From the NCBI GenBank assembly GCA_017958705.1, contig JAGDCE010000282.1, positions 1 through 15,310 of the forward strand: 15,310 nt of DNA, written 5' to 3'. The stretch is from Clostridia bacterium. GTDB lineage: Bacteria > Bacillota > Clostridia > Oscillospirales > CAG-272. Both the position numbers and the translations under genes were made by a program. Below, piece by piece: positions 6,713 to 13,814 of the stretch (its first letter is position 1; each line of letters starts with the position of its first letter). The notes below the pieces were generated by a model. It was given only the letters and a program-made list of their open reading frames with translations. It searched no databases and had not been told where the DNA came from.

Positions 6713-9560
6713 TAAACTCTCGTTCAAGGATGCGCTGATCGAAGCGGGCGTCCGCGACTATTACGCTACCGAAAAAGACAAGACCTGGGCTCCCTCCGGA
6801 AAACTTGAGAGCGGTATGGAAAAGCTGATCGAAAAACAGGGACCGGCGCGCCGGTTCTTCGGCTCGCCGCTGTTCAAAGGCGTCGCGATTGCGGCGTCGT
6901 TCGCGGTCCTGTTCGGCGTTCTCTCGTCGGTCAAGCCGGTGCGGCAGGGCGTCGCTTCCGCGATCGGTCGCGTGTTCGGAGCAGACGAAGACAGCGGGAC
7001 GGTCGCCGGGACCGCAGATCCCGCGGATACGGAAACGGAAAGCGTTCCGGTAACGACGGACGCGCCCGTGATAGAGCAAACGACGGAAGCGGAGACGGCG
7101 GCGGATACCGGAGCGGCCGTATATGAAAACGAGATCGAGCGCTGTCTTATGTTGCTGCAGGATCCGCACAAATACGACGAAGCGCTGGAGTATCTGTTCA
7201 ATCAGCGCGACGCGGAGGATGTATTCAAATACTGCGTCGTCCTGATGGCGGAAAACGAACGCGACGAAGGGCTGCTCAACTGCGCGGGCCGGTTTATATA
7301 CGAATTCTACTGCATGAACATGACGCATGATGATTATATCAGCAGCGACAGGCAAAGAGAAAATATAGAAAATATCGCAGAGGACACGTCTGCGGAAGGT
7401 CAGAGCACAAAATATATCCGCTGGTATTCGAAATACTACGAGACTCTTTCGGAAAAAGCAAAGGATCTGTCGGAGAGCACCGCGAAAAAATGCGAGTACG
7501 CGTATTATATGCTGAAGAAGGGCGGCTTCAAAGACTGGTCTGCGATATTCGCGGAGACGGCGGAGGAAGGCGTCAGGAACACTCTTACCGCTCTGTTCGA
7601 GCTGTATAACGCGGTCAGGGCAGGTATCCCGCCGCAGTATTGCGAGACGGTGAAGATCAGCCCGTCCTTCGAAGCACTCGCCGATCTGATCAGATCGTAC
7701 TGGGGAGAAGAGGAGAGGGAATTCGTCAGAGTCACGAATATGAGCGCCGACGAATTCAGGAAAAAGTTCGGAATGATCACGAGCGGCGTCAACGCCGACC
7801 TGTTCATTGCGAGCACCAAATATTTCATCATCTGCGGCGAAAACGTATATATGACCCGCGCGAAGGATACCGACGCGGACGCGCACACGTACGTCCTGGA
7901 TGAGATCACGATGATGAGCGATACGTCGTCGACGATGAGGTCTTTGAGCGGATCTGCAAAGGTCCTGCGCGACGGCGCGGAAAAGACGTATTACTACCAC
8001 TTCACAGAAGCATACACGTATAATAAGGGCTATAAGTGCGTTCTGAGCAGAGGCGATGAGGCGATAGAGGACGTGTTCAGATCGCGCGGAGACGAAACGG
8101 TCGGTTATGCGATAGAAACGTACGCCGCAAACGGAACGAAGGCCGCGATCGCGTACAGTCTGTGCACGGACGACACGGAATTCCGCCAGACCGCGCTCGA
8201 TTACATCCTGGCTCATTATTTCGCGGAAACGGACGTGAACGTACGCGCGGCGATGGGAACGATGTTCTATGAAATAACGCTGAGATACAGAAGCGGATTA
8301 CTGCAGACGGTCCCGGATGCGAAAGAGCTGTTCAGTTTGCCGGAGGATAAGGGCGAGCTTGCGGGATTTATAGAAAAGTGCGCCGGCGTTTTCAAAAAAG
8401 TCGCGTCACAGCGGCACAAGATCGAGTTTATGACCGATTATCCGGATTTCTATAAGCTGCTCTGCGCCGTCGGATTTAACGGATATATCCCCGGCGACCC
8501 CGATATATCGTTCTACGCGCGCGACGCGATAAAAGCCGCGGGAGAACTGTATGATGCGGTCACGTACGGCTGGGCTCCGGACGCGCTGATCGGTAAATGG
8601 CACGTGATCGAAAACGACGAACAGCGGGAGGGATTGCCCGAGCGCATGAGAGAGGAATACTCCGCGTATTATGCGTTATCAGATTTCTACGCGTATTTTG
8701 ACAAGTATATACCGCGTGAAATAACGGATGGATTTCTGCACAACAGCTTCTGGTTCAACGTGATTGACGACAGAGTGTATATGTTTGATCCGGGTCCGCA
8801 AAGCGTTGTCAGAGTGAATTACCGCACGGCAAAGCTCATAGAGAAAAAGGGAAATACGGCAAAGATCGCGGTAGACGTGTCGATCCCTTGCGGTATGTTC
8901 TCGGCTGTAAGAAATCTGACGTTTGAGATCGAGGAGTATCCCGGCGGGATACGTGTGACGGGCGGAGAATTCGTCGAAAGGATACTGAAATATGAATACG
9001 ACATTGCGGGCAGCGTATCATATGTTATTCAGACGTATATGCTCTTGCGGGAAGGTCAGTATGAATACAACAGCTATACGAACCGGGCGCTCTACAACAG
9101 TTATGACGAGGTGCCGGAAAAGGACAGGAACGTATTGACAAAAGATCTGCATTATCCTCTGTTTTACGCCGAAGGCTATTACCATGAATATGAATTGGAC
9201 CGGGATCTTACAAAGGAAGGCGCGGCGGCGTTGATAAAGGCGACGGACGTTTTCGACGGAGTGGCGCTGTACCCGGATAAAGCAAAGGCAAAGCACACGC
9301 CGGCGTTTGAATACGGCATAGATTTTGACGATGACTCTTTTGAAAAGATCCTGACGTATGACATAATACTCGCGATGAACGTAATTGAATACTCGGATGA
9401 CCGCATCCTGTTCTCGCTCGATTTCGTAAAAGAGGAAAACGGGGAGAGCAAAAACGTTACGTATACGTTTGAGGTGACAAAAACTCATAACAGTGATGAG
9501 GACGAATACGGCACCCTGACCGGCGGAACGTTTTTGACCGACCTGATCATGGCGAAATAA
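6702..9560 (+). CDS. Giant single-pass membrane protein, probable anti-sigma/sensor partner of the ECF factor
   Basis: I do not recognise this 952-residue protein as a named family. It has a cytoplasm-sized N-terminus (1-57) with a basic patch (PARRFF) before one hydrophobic span at about 58-76. A T/A/D/E-rich linker (about 95-138) follows, then roughly 810 outside residues. The outer part begins with a helical, possibly TPR-like region (about 140-310: paired helices rich in Tyr, Leu and Ala) and continues through mixed alpha/beta stretches. Near the end are two beta-rich segments (717-762 and 896-949) that resemble each other. GGAGG (6691-6695) lies 6 nt before the ATG, which is inside the sigma gene (11-nt overlap). 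By position and topology it should hold the sigma factor at the membrane and respond to an outside cue. No zinc-binding anti-sigma HxxxCxxC motif is visible. A bidirectional terminator follows. The membrane topology is well supported; the anti-sigma role is inferred from context. Confidence 0.72.
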   Translation: MSSDKLSFKDALIEAGVRDYYATEKDKTWAPSGKLESGMEKLIEKQGPARRFFGSPLFKGVAIAASFAVLFGVLSSVKPVRQGVASAIGRVFGADEDSGTVAGTADPADTETESVPVTTDAPVIEQTTEAETAADTGAAVYENEIERCLMLLQDPHKYDEALEYLFNQRDAEDVFKYCVVLMAENERDEGLLNCAGRFIYEFYCMNMTHDDYISSDRQRENIENIAEDTSAEGQSTKYIRWYSKYYETLSEKAKDLSESTAKKCEYAYYMLKKGGFKDWSAIFAETAEEGVRNTLTALFELYNAVRAGIPPQYCETVKISPSFEALADLIRSYWGEEEREFVRVTNMSADEFRKKFGMITSGVNADLFIASTKYFIICGENVYMTRAKDTDADAHTYVLDEITMMSDTSSTMRSLSGSAKVLRDGAEKTYYYHFTEAYTYNKGYKCVLSRGDEAIEDVFRSRGDETVGYAIETYAANGTKAAIAYSLCTDDTEFRQTALDYILAHYFAETDVNVRAAMGTMFYEITLRYRSGLLQTVPDAKELFSLPEDKGELAGFIEKCAGVFKKVASQRHKIEFMTDYPDFYKLLCAVGFNGYIPGDPDISFYARDAIKAAGELYDAVTYGWAPDALIGKWHVIENDEQREGLPERMREEYSAYYALSDFYAYFDKYIPREITDGFLHNSFWFNVIDDRVYMFDPGPQSVVRVNYRTAKLIEKKGNTAKIAVDVSIPCGMFSAVRNLTFEIEEYPGGIRVTGGEFVERILKYEYDIAGSVSYVIQTYMLLREGQYEYNSYTNRALYNSYDEVPEKDRNVLTKDLHYPLFYAEGYYHEYELDRDLTKEGAAALIKATDVFDGVALYPDKAKAKHTPAFEYGIDFDDDSFEKILTYDIILAMNVIEYSDDRILFSLDFVKEENGESKNVTYTFEVTKTHNSDEDEYGTLTGGTFLTDLIMAK

Positions 9561-9564
9561 AAGC

Positions 9565-9595
9565 AAAAAAGCTGCCGCGCACGCGGCAGCTTTTT
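9565..9595. terminator. Bidirectional intrinsic terminator between convergent genes
   Basis: GCTGCCGC (9571-9578) and GCGGCAGC (9583-9590) make an 8-bp GC-rich stem with a GCAC loop. Six A residues flank it on the left and five T residues on the right, so it can work for both strands. It sits between the stop of the 952-residue protein gene (9560) and that of the minus-strand hydrolase gene (9608). Confidence 0.92.
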
Positions 9596-9607
9596 ATCAT
9601 TTACCGG

Positions 9608-10219
9608 TTATTTCTTCAGCATCCTGACCAACGCGTCGGCGTAGAGTTTTCCTATGAAATCCGCGCCGCCGGGAGCGGGATGCACGCCGTCTTCGGAATA
9701 AAACTTCGGATCGTTATACAGGCACGCCTCGGCAAACAGTCCGTCGAGCGGGATATACGCGTCGGCGTATTCGCGCGCGAGCTTACGGACGATGAGTATC
9801 TTTTTGTACAGATCCTCGTAGAAATACATCTTATCGGGGCAGGGGAGCAGGAACGGCTCGAGCATCATGATCTTCGCGCCGGTCTTTTTGACCGCTTCGA
9901 GCACCGTGCGGTAATTCTGCTCGAATATGCCGTCGTCAAGATACTGTCTCGTTTCGGCTCTGTGCCACGTGTCGTTTATGCCGATAAGGATGGACACGAC
10001 GTCCGCTCCGATATCGATGAAATCCGACTGCAGTCTTGCGACGAGGTTCGCCGTCTGATCTCCGCTTATGCCGAGATCGATGAACTCGATATCTTCGTCC
10101 GGCAGCGCCTCGCGTATGTATTTCGCGGCGTATCCCGGATAACCGAATCCGAGATTGTGCGGGTCCGATCTGTCGCGGCCCCAGTCCGTAATACTGTCAC
10201 CCTGAAAAAGGATCTTCAT
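9608..10219 (-). CDS. SGNH/GDSL-family hydrolase (esterase)
   Basis: This 203-residue protein shows all four SGNH blocks: FQGDSIT with nucleophile Ser9, LGISGDQT with Gly53, IGINDTW with Asn82, and EDGVHP with Asp177 and His180. Such enzymes cleave esters, often acetyl groups on sugars or lipid acyl chains. There is no signal peptide, so it should act in the cytoplasm. Two ATGs are possible (10225 and 10219, giving MIMKIL or MKIL). I prefer 10219 because AAAGGAG ends 9 nt before it and only 3 nt before the other. The start lies inside the 3' end of the ABC exporter gene (23-nt overlap), so the two are likely translated as a pair. The substrate is unknown; deacetylation of an intracellular sugar is only one possibility. 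Confidence 0.9.
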   Translation of the reverse strand: MKILFQGDSITDWGRDRSDPHNLGFGYPGYAAKYIREALPDEDIEFIDLGISGDQTANLVARLQSDFIDIGADVVSILIGINDTWHRAETRQYLDDGIFEQNYRTVLEAVKKTGAKIMMLEPFLLPCPDKMYFYEDLYKKILIVRKLAREYADAYIPLDGLFAEACLYNDPKFYSEDGVHPAPGGADFIGKLYADALVRMLKK

Positions 10220-12182
10220 AATCATCTTCTCCTTTGAATATTGGTTTTCCGCCGCGTTTTGCCGGCGGTTCTTTTTCTTCGTTGTCGTCGATCGGAGTTA
10301 TGTAACGCTTCGCCTGCGTGGAGAACAGCGTATAATATTCTCCCTGCGCGCGCATCAGCTCCGCGTGCGTGCCTTCCTCTATCAGCCTGCCGTCTTTCAA
10401 AACTATGATCTTGTCAGCCGTCGTCGCCGAGGACAGACGGTGAGATACGAAGATGGACGTCTTGTCACCGCGCAGCGCGTCGAACTGATTGAATATCTCC
10501 TGCTCCGCCATCGGGTCGAGCGACGCCGTCGGCTCGTCAAGGATCAGTATGTCGGATTCCGAATAGAACGCGCGCGCGATCGCCAGCTTCTGCCACTGAC
10601 CGCCGGAAAGCTCGATGCCGTTCTCCTCGAAATATCTCATCAGCGGCGTATCGTATTTATCAGGCAGTTTGTCTATGAATTCCGCGGCGTTGCTGTTCGA
10701 CGCGGCTTCAAGTATCTTTTCGTCGCGTATCTTCTTGCCTACCTCGCCGAACGCGATGTTATCGCGCACGGAGACCGCGTATTTGCCGTAATCCTGGAAC
10801 ACTATGCCGAACATGTCGTACAGCTTCTGCACGTCGTATTCACGCAGATCGTGACCGTCGAGCAGGATCCGTCCGTCCGTCGGGTCGTACAGACGCGTCA
10901 GCAGCTTTATGAGCGTCGTTTTTCCGGCGCCGTTGAGGCCGACCATAACGACGGTGTCGCCCGGATTTATCGTCAGGTTGATGTTCTTTATGATGTCGTG
11001 ATCGACGCCCGGATATCTGAACGAAACGTTCTCGAACTGTATCGTGTGACCTACGCCGCGTTTCACCTCGAGCGGAGTATCCAACGTCGGCACGATCGTC
11101 TTTTTCTCTTCCATGAACGCTATGAGGTTGTTTATGAATATCGTGCCCTCGTAGATCGACGCGGAAGTCGTTATCAGCGTGGCGATGCCGCCGGAGATCG
11201 CGTTCAGCGCGCCGGTATACATGCTGTAGTCGCCGACCGGGTATTCAGCTCTGAAAACGCCGCGCGCGATCGAAACGAACAGTATGCAGTTTACTATCGT
11301 CGTCAGAAGCGTCGCGCCGATGCCCCACCACATCTCGGCGAGCATCAGCTTCTTCAGACCGCCGAAATACTTCTTGAAAACAGATTTATATCTTTCCGTG
11401 AAATCGTCCGCGAGGCCGAGCATACGGACCTCTTTGACGAGATCCTTGTTGACGAGCACTTCGGAATAATACGACATCTGCCGTCTGTCTTTGCTGCGGC
11501 GGAACACGTAGTCGTGGTTTTTCTTTCTGTATACGAAGTTGATTATCGTCGAGGGGATCGCAACGACAATGACGAGCAGCGCGGGAAGTATGCCGATGAT
11601 CGAGATCAGGAACAGATACGACATCAGGCTTATGACCGTGGAGATCACGGAGAACGTGGAGTTGAGCACCTGTATCGGACGGTTGCCCGCCTCGCGGTTG
11701 GCGTTCTCCATCTTGGCGTAGAAATCCGGGGAGTCAAAACTCTTGAGGTCTATCTCCTTCGCTTTCTCCATTATCTTTATTTTTATGTGGTTCGACACGA
11801 GCTCGCCGGAGATGCGTACAACTATGCCGTCTATACGCCTTATGATGCTGTTGAAGAGCAGGTAAGCGAACTGAGCGACGAGCAGCCACGTGATGATATG
11901 AAAGTTCGTTATCTCGCCTGTGTATGCGCTTGACAGCTTGTTGATCAGCTGACCGGTGATGTAAGTGCCGATGACCGGCATGACGCCGTCGAAAAGCGCC
12001 ATGAACGACATCACGAACACGATCGCGGGGCTTGCCTCCCAGACGATCTTGATTATATAACCCATCCTCTTGAAGAATGCCGACAGCAGTGTCTTCAGGT
12101 ATCCGGGCACCTCGCGCAGGTTCTTGGGCGGAGGCACTCTGTACTGGTCTATCACGCTCCTGTTGGGCGGCGGCTGCATCAT
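10197..12182 (-). CDS. ABC exporter, fused transmembrane and ATP-binding domains
   Basis: This 661-residue protein is a half-size exporter of the MsbA/LmrA layout that should dimerise in the membrane and drive ATP-dependent export. Hydrophobic segments lie near 52-72, 94-114, 176-196, 199-217, 287-307 and 324-344. The nucleotide-binding domain (about 380-620) is complete: Walker A GLNGAGKT (415-422), Q-loop Gln463, signature LSGGQ (525-529), Walker B ILILDE with catalytic Glu550, D-loop SLD (554-556) and H-loop His581. A Pro-rich cytoplasmic start and an acidic tail (630-661) flank the core. ATG 12182 has GGGG 8 nt upstream, and a TTGAAA-17-TATAAT promoter reads into it. The cargo cannot be deduced: the only partner is the overlapping SGNH hydrolase, with no peptide precursor or second half-transporter visible, so it may work as a homodimer. 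Confidence 0.95.
   Translation of the reverse strand: MMQPPPNRSVIDQYRVPPPKNLREVPGYLKTLLSAFFKRMGYIIKIVWEASPAIVFVMSFMALFDGVMPVIGTYITGQLINKLSSAYTGEITNFHIITWLLVAQFAYLLFNSIIRRIDGIVVRISGELVSNHIKIKIMEKAKEIDLKSFDSPDFYAKMENANREAGNRPIQVLNSTFSVISTVISLMSYLFLISIIGILPALLVIVVAIPSTIINFVYRKKNHDYVFRRSKDRRQMSYYSEVLVNKDLVKEVRMLGLADDFTERYKSVFKKYFGGLKKLMLAEMWWGIGATLLTTIVNCILFVSIARGVFRAEYPVGDYSMYTGALNAISGGIATLITTSASIYEGTIFINNLIAFMEEKKTIVPTLDTPLEVKRGVGHTIQFENVSFRYPGVDHDIIKNINLTINPGDTVVMVGLNGAGKTTLIKLLTRLYDPTDGRILLDGHDLREYDVQKLYDMFGIVFQDYGKYAVSVRDNIAFGEVGKKIRDEKILEAASNSNAAEFIDKLPDKYDTPLMRYFEENGIELSGGQWQKLAIARAFYSESDILILDEPTASLDPMAEQEIFNQFDALRGDKTSIFVSHRLSSATTADKIIVLKDGRLIEEGTHAELMRAQGEYYTLFSTQAKRYITPIDDNEEKEPPAKRGGKPIFKGEDDYEDPFSG
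10229..10235 (-). promoter_or_regulatory. Ribosome binding site deciding the SGNH hydrolase start
   Basis: On the minus strand AAAGGAG lies inside the end of the exporter gene, 9 nt from ATG 10219 and only 3 nt from ATG 10225. The spacing favours the shorter protein. Confidence 0.7.
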
Positions 12183-12214
12183 ATTTTTTTCCCCGTTTTT
12201 CTTTGTTTTTCTTT

Positions 12215-12243
12215 ATTATAAACTGATACGGCGGGGATTTCAA
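12215..12243 (-). promoter_or_regulatory. Sigma-A-type promoter for the ABC exporter/SGNH unit
   Basis: On the minus strand TTGAAA (12243-12238) and a perfect TATAAT (12220-12215) are 17 nt apart. Transcription would start near 12208, leaving an A-rich leader of about 25 nt before ATG 12182. Confidence 0.82.
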
Positions 12244-12318
12244 AATATGATTGTTAAAATACGGTGAATAAATTGATTTTTAATATAAACGGCGTCTGCA
12301 CGCGTTAAAACTTTTTAA

Positions 12319-12360
12319 AATTCTGAAAATTTTAGCAAAAACATTTGCATTTTCAGAATT
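12319..12360. repeat. 12-bp perfect inverted repeat overlapping the murA promoter
   Basis: AATTCTGAAAAT (12319-12330) and ATTTTCAGAATT (12349-12360) are perfect reverse complements separated by 18 nt. Inside them GCAAA (12335-12339) and TTTGC (12344-12348) form a second 5-bp pair. The right arm covers the end of the -35 box and much of the spacer of the murA promoter, so a protein bound here would block or modulate transcription. It lies upstream of the expected start, so it would act as a DNA operator and not as an mRNA hairpin. Confidence 0.7.
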
Positions 12361-12372
12361 GTATGCTATAAT
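12345..12372 (+). promoter_or_regulatory. Extended -10 sigma-A promoter for murA
   Basis: TTGCAT (12345-12350) and TATAAT (12367-12372) are 16 nt apart, and TGC directly before the -10 box makes a TGnTATAAT extended -10. Transcription should begin near 12379, leaving a leader of about 93 nt before the murA ATG. The VanY-like gene downstream is probably read from the same start. Confidence 0.85.
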
Positions 12373-12379
12373 AGGAATG

Positions 12380-12435
12380 ACGGCGTGCCGGACCGTTTTT
12401 TTTCGGCTTTTTTTAACTTTTTACGCCGTTTTTTT
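12380..12435 (+). promoter_or_regulatory. T-rich structured leader of murA (possible attenuator)
   Basis: Just after the expected start, ACGGCGT (12380-12386) can pair with ACGCCGT (12423-12429), which runs into T7 (12429-12435). Nested within it, GCCG (12387-12390) can pair with CGGC (12404-12407), followed by T7 (12408-12414). Both look like weak terminators or a folded leader before the gene. The loops are long and T-rich, so stability is doubtful and the regulatory role is a hypothesis. Confidence 0.35.
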
Positions 12436-12471
12436 ACGTCTCAAAAATCAAACTTACAGGATTGGCATTTT

Positions 12472-13764
12472 ATGGAATATTTCGTGGTAAAAGGCGGAAA
12501 CGAGCTTTCCGGTGATATAGAAGTAAGCGGTATGAAGAACGCCGCGGTCGGCGTCATTTTCGCGTGCCTTCTGATCGAAGACAAGATAGTTCTCGAGAAC
12601 ATGCCGGACATAAGCGACGTCCGCACCTCGTTCAACATACTCAAATCCATGGGCGCGAAGGTCAGATATCTTAACAAGACGACCGTCGAGGTGGACTGCA
12701 CCCGCGCCGAGGGCGGCTGCGCCCCGTTCGAGATGGTGCGCAATATGCGCGCGTCGTATTATCTCGCCGGAGCTGAGCTCGGCAGATTCGGCAAAACGCA
12801 CGTCGGCTGCCCCGGCGGCTGCGATTTCGGCATACGCCCGATAGACCAGCACATCAAAGGGTTCGAAGCGCTCGGCGCCGAGGTCAGCGTCGAAGGCGGA
12901 TACATTGAAGGCAAGGCGGGCAACGGCAGGCTCCGCGGCGCGAGCATATATTTCGACCGCGTTTCCGTCGGCGCCACGATGAACGTGCTTATCGCCGCCA
13001 CGATGGCGGAGGGAAATACCGTCATCGAGAACGCCGCGCGTGAGCCGCACGTCGTCGATTTGGCGAACTTCTTGAACTCCTGCGGCGCGAAGATCACCGG
13101 CGCCGGCACGGACGTCATAAAGGTCAAGGGCGTCGGCACGCTGTCCGGCTGTACTTACGCGATAATTCCCGACATGATCGAGGCGGGCACGTACATGATC
13201 GCCGCCGCGGCGACGAACAGCCGCCTGCGCATCACTAACGTCATACCGAAGCACCTTGAGTCCATATCCGCGAAGCTCGAGGAGATGGGCGTACAGATAG
13301 AGGAGCACGACGATTTCGTCGTCGTCAGTCGCGACGGGAAGCTCACCAAAACGAATATACGCACGCTTCCGTATCCCGGTTTCCCGACGGATATGAACCC
13401 GCAGATGTGCACGCTCCTGTGCCTCGCGGACGGCGTCAGTTATCTGACCGAGAGCGTGTGGGACAACAGGTTCCGTTACATCGAGGAGCTGCGCAAGATG
13501 GGCGCGGAGATCAGAGTTGACGGAAAGACCGCGGTGATCGAGGGCAATACGCGTTTCACCGCCGCGCCCGTACGCGCCGTGGACCTGCGCGCCGGCGCCG
13601 CGATGATAATCGCCGGACTGTGCGCGAACGGCAAAACTACGATAGAGGATATACATCATATCAAACGCGGCTATGACAACATAGTCGAAAAACTGAGGAC
13701 GGTGGGCGCCGATATCAAGGAGATAAACGTTCCTGAATCCTCCAACTACCCTAAAGCGAACTGA
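12472..13764 (+). CDS. murA: UDP-N-acetylglucosamine 1-carboxyvinyltransferase
   Basis: This 430-residue protein adds enolpyruvate from PEP to UDP-GlcNAc, the first committed step of peptidoglycan synthesis, in the cytoplasm. Family landmarks are present: the start MEYFVVKGG, MKNAA with Lys22 (21-25), RASYYLAGAEL (93-103), and PGGCDFGIRP with Cys117 at the position of the PEP-binding, fosfomycin-sensitive Cys115 of E. coli. GFPTDM carries the conserved Asp, and DLRAGAAMIIAGL lies near the C-terminus. Length is close to the usual 420. The frame stays open upstream to a GTG at 12385, but those 29 residues are Phe-rich translation of T-runs and begin almost at the predicted mRNA 5' end, so I start at ATG 12472 (AGGA about 10 nt before). 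Many Firmicutes carry two MurA paralogues; which one this is cannot be told. Confidence 0.96.
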   Translation: MEYFVVKGGNELSGDIEVSGMKNAAVGVIFACLLIEDKIVLENMPDISDVRTSFNILKSMGAKVRYLNKTTVEVDCTRAEGGCAPFEMVRNMRASYYLAGAELGRFGKTHVGCPGGCDFGIRPIDQHIKGFEALGAEVSVEGGYIEGKAGNGRLRGASIYFDRVSVGATMNVLIAATMAEGNTVIENAAREPHVVDLANFLNSCGAKITGAGTDVIKVKGVGTLSGCTYAIIPDMIEAGTYMIAAAATNSRLRITNVIPKHLESISAKLEEMGVQIEEHDDFVVVSRDGKLTKTNIRTLPYPGFPTDMNPQMCTLLCLADGVSYLTESVWDNRFRYIEELRKMGAEIRVDGKTAVIEGNTRFTAAPVRAVDLRAGAAMIIAGLCANGKTTIEDIHHIKRGYDNIVEKLRTVGADIKEINVPESSNYPKAN

Positions 13765-13769
13765 TACAG

Positions 13770-13791
13770 CCGGGTGCCGAAGAGCACCCGG
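13770..13791 (+). repeat. Hairpin between murA and the VanY-like gene
   Basis: CCGGGTGC (13770-13777) and GCACCCGG (13784-13791) form a perfect 8-bp GC-rich stem with a 6-nt CGAAGA loop, 5 nt after the murA stop. No T-run follows, so it is not an intrinsic terminator; it may tune mRNA stability or the relative output of the two genes. Confidence 0.6.
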
Positions 13792-13801
13792 ATCTGCACT
13801 C

Positions 13802-13810
13802 GGGAGGTGA
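13802..13810 (+). promoter_or_regulatory. Strong ribosome binding site for a GTG start
   Basis: GGGAGGTGA is nearly full complement to the 16S rRNA tail; its GGAGG core ends 7 nt before GTG 13815. This decides the GTG start of the VanY-like protein, as no ATG is near. Confidence 0.85.
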
Positions 13811-13814
13811 AGAC

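Noticed and set aside
6675..8216. A 513-residue open frame on the minus strand opposite the membrane-protein gene
   Set aside because: It is antisense to a gene with a good ribosome binding site and clear topology, its product is Arg/Phe-rich and low in recognisable motifs, and the frame is open because of the codon pattern of the real gene.
10365..11933. A 522-residue plus-strand open frame opposite the ABC exporter gene
   Set aside because: The exporter is certain from its ATPase motifs. The opposite frame encodes an Arg/Val/Tyr-rich product without domains and has no promoter or ribosome binding site.
12385..12471. A 29-residue N-terminal extension of MurA from GTG 12385
   Set aside because: It is Phe-rich because it translates T-runs, begins about 6 nt from the predicted mRNA 5' end, has no ribosome binding site, and MurA proteins normally start at the MEYFVVKGG-like segment.
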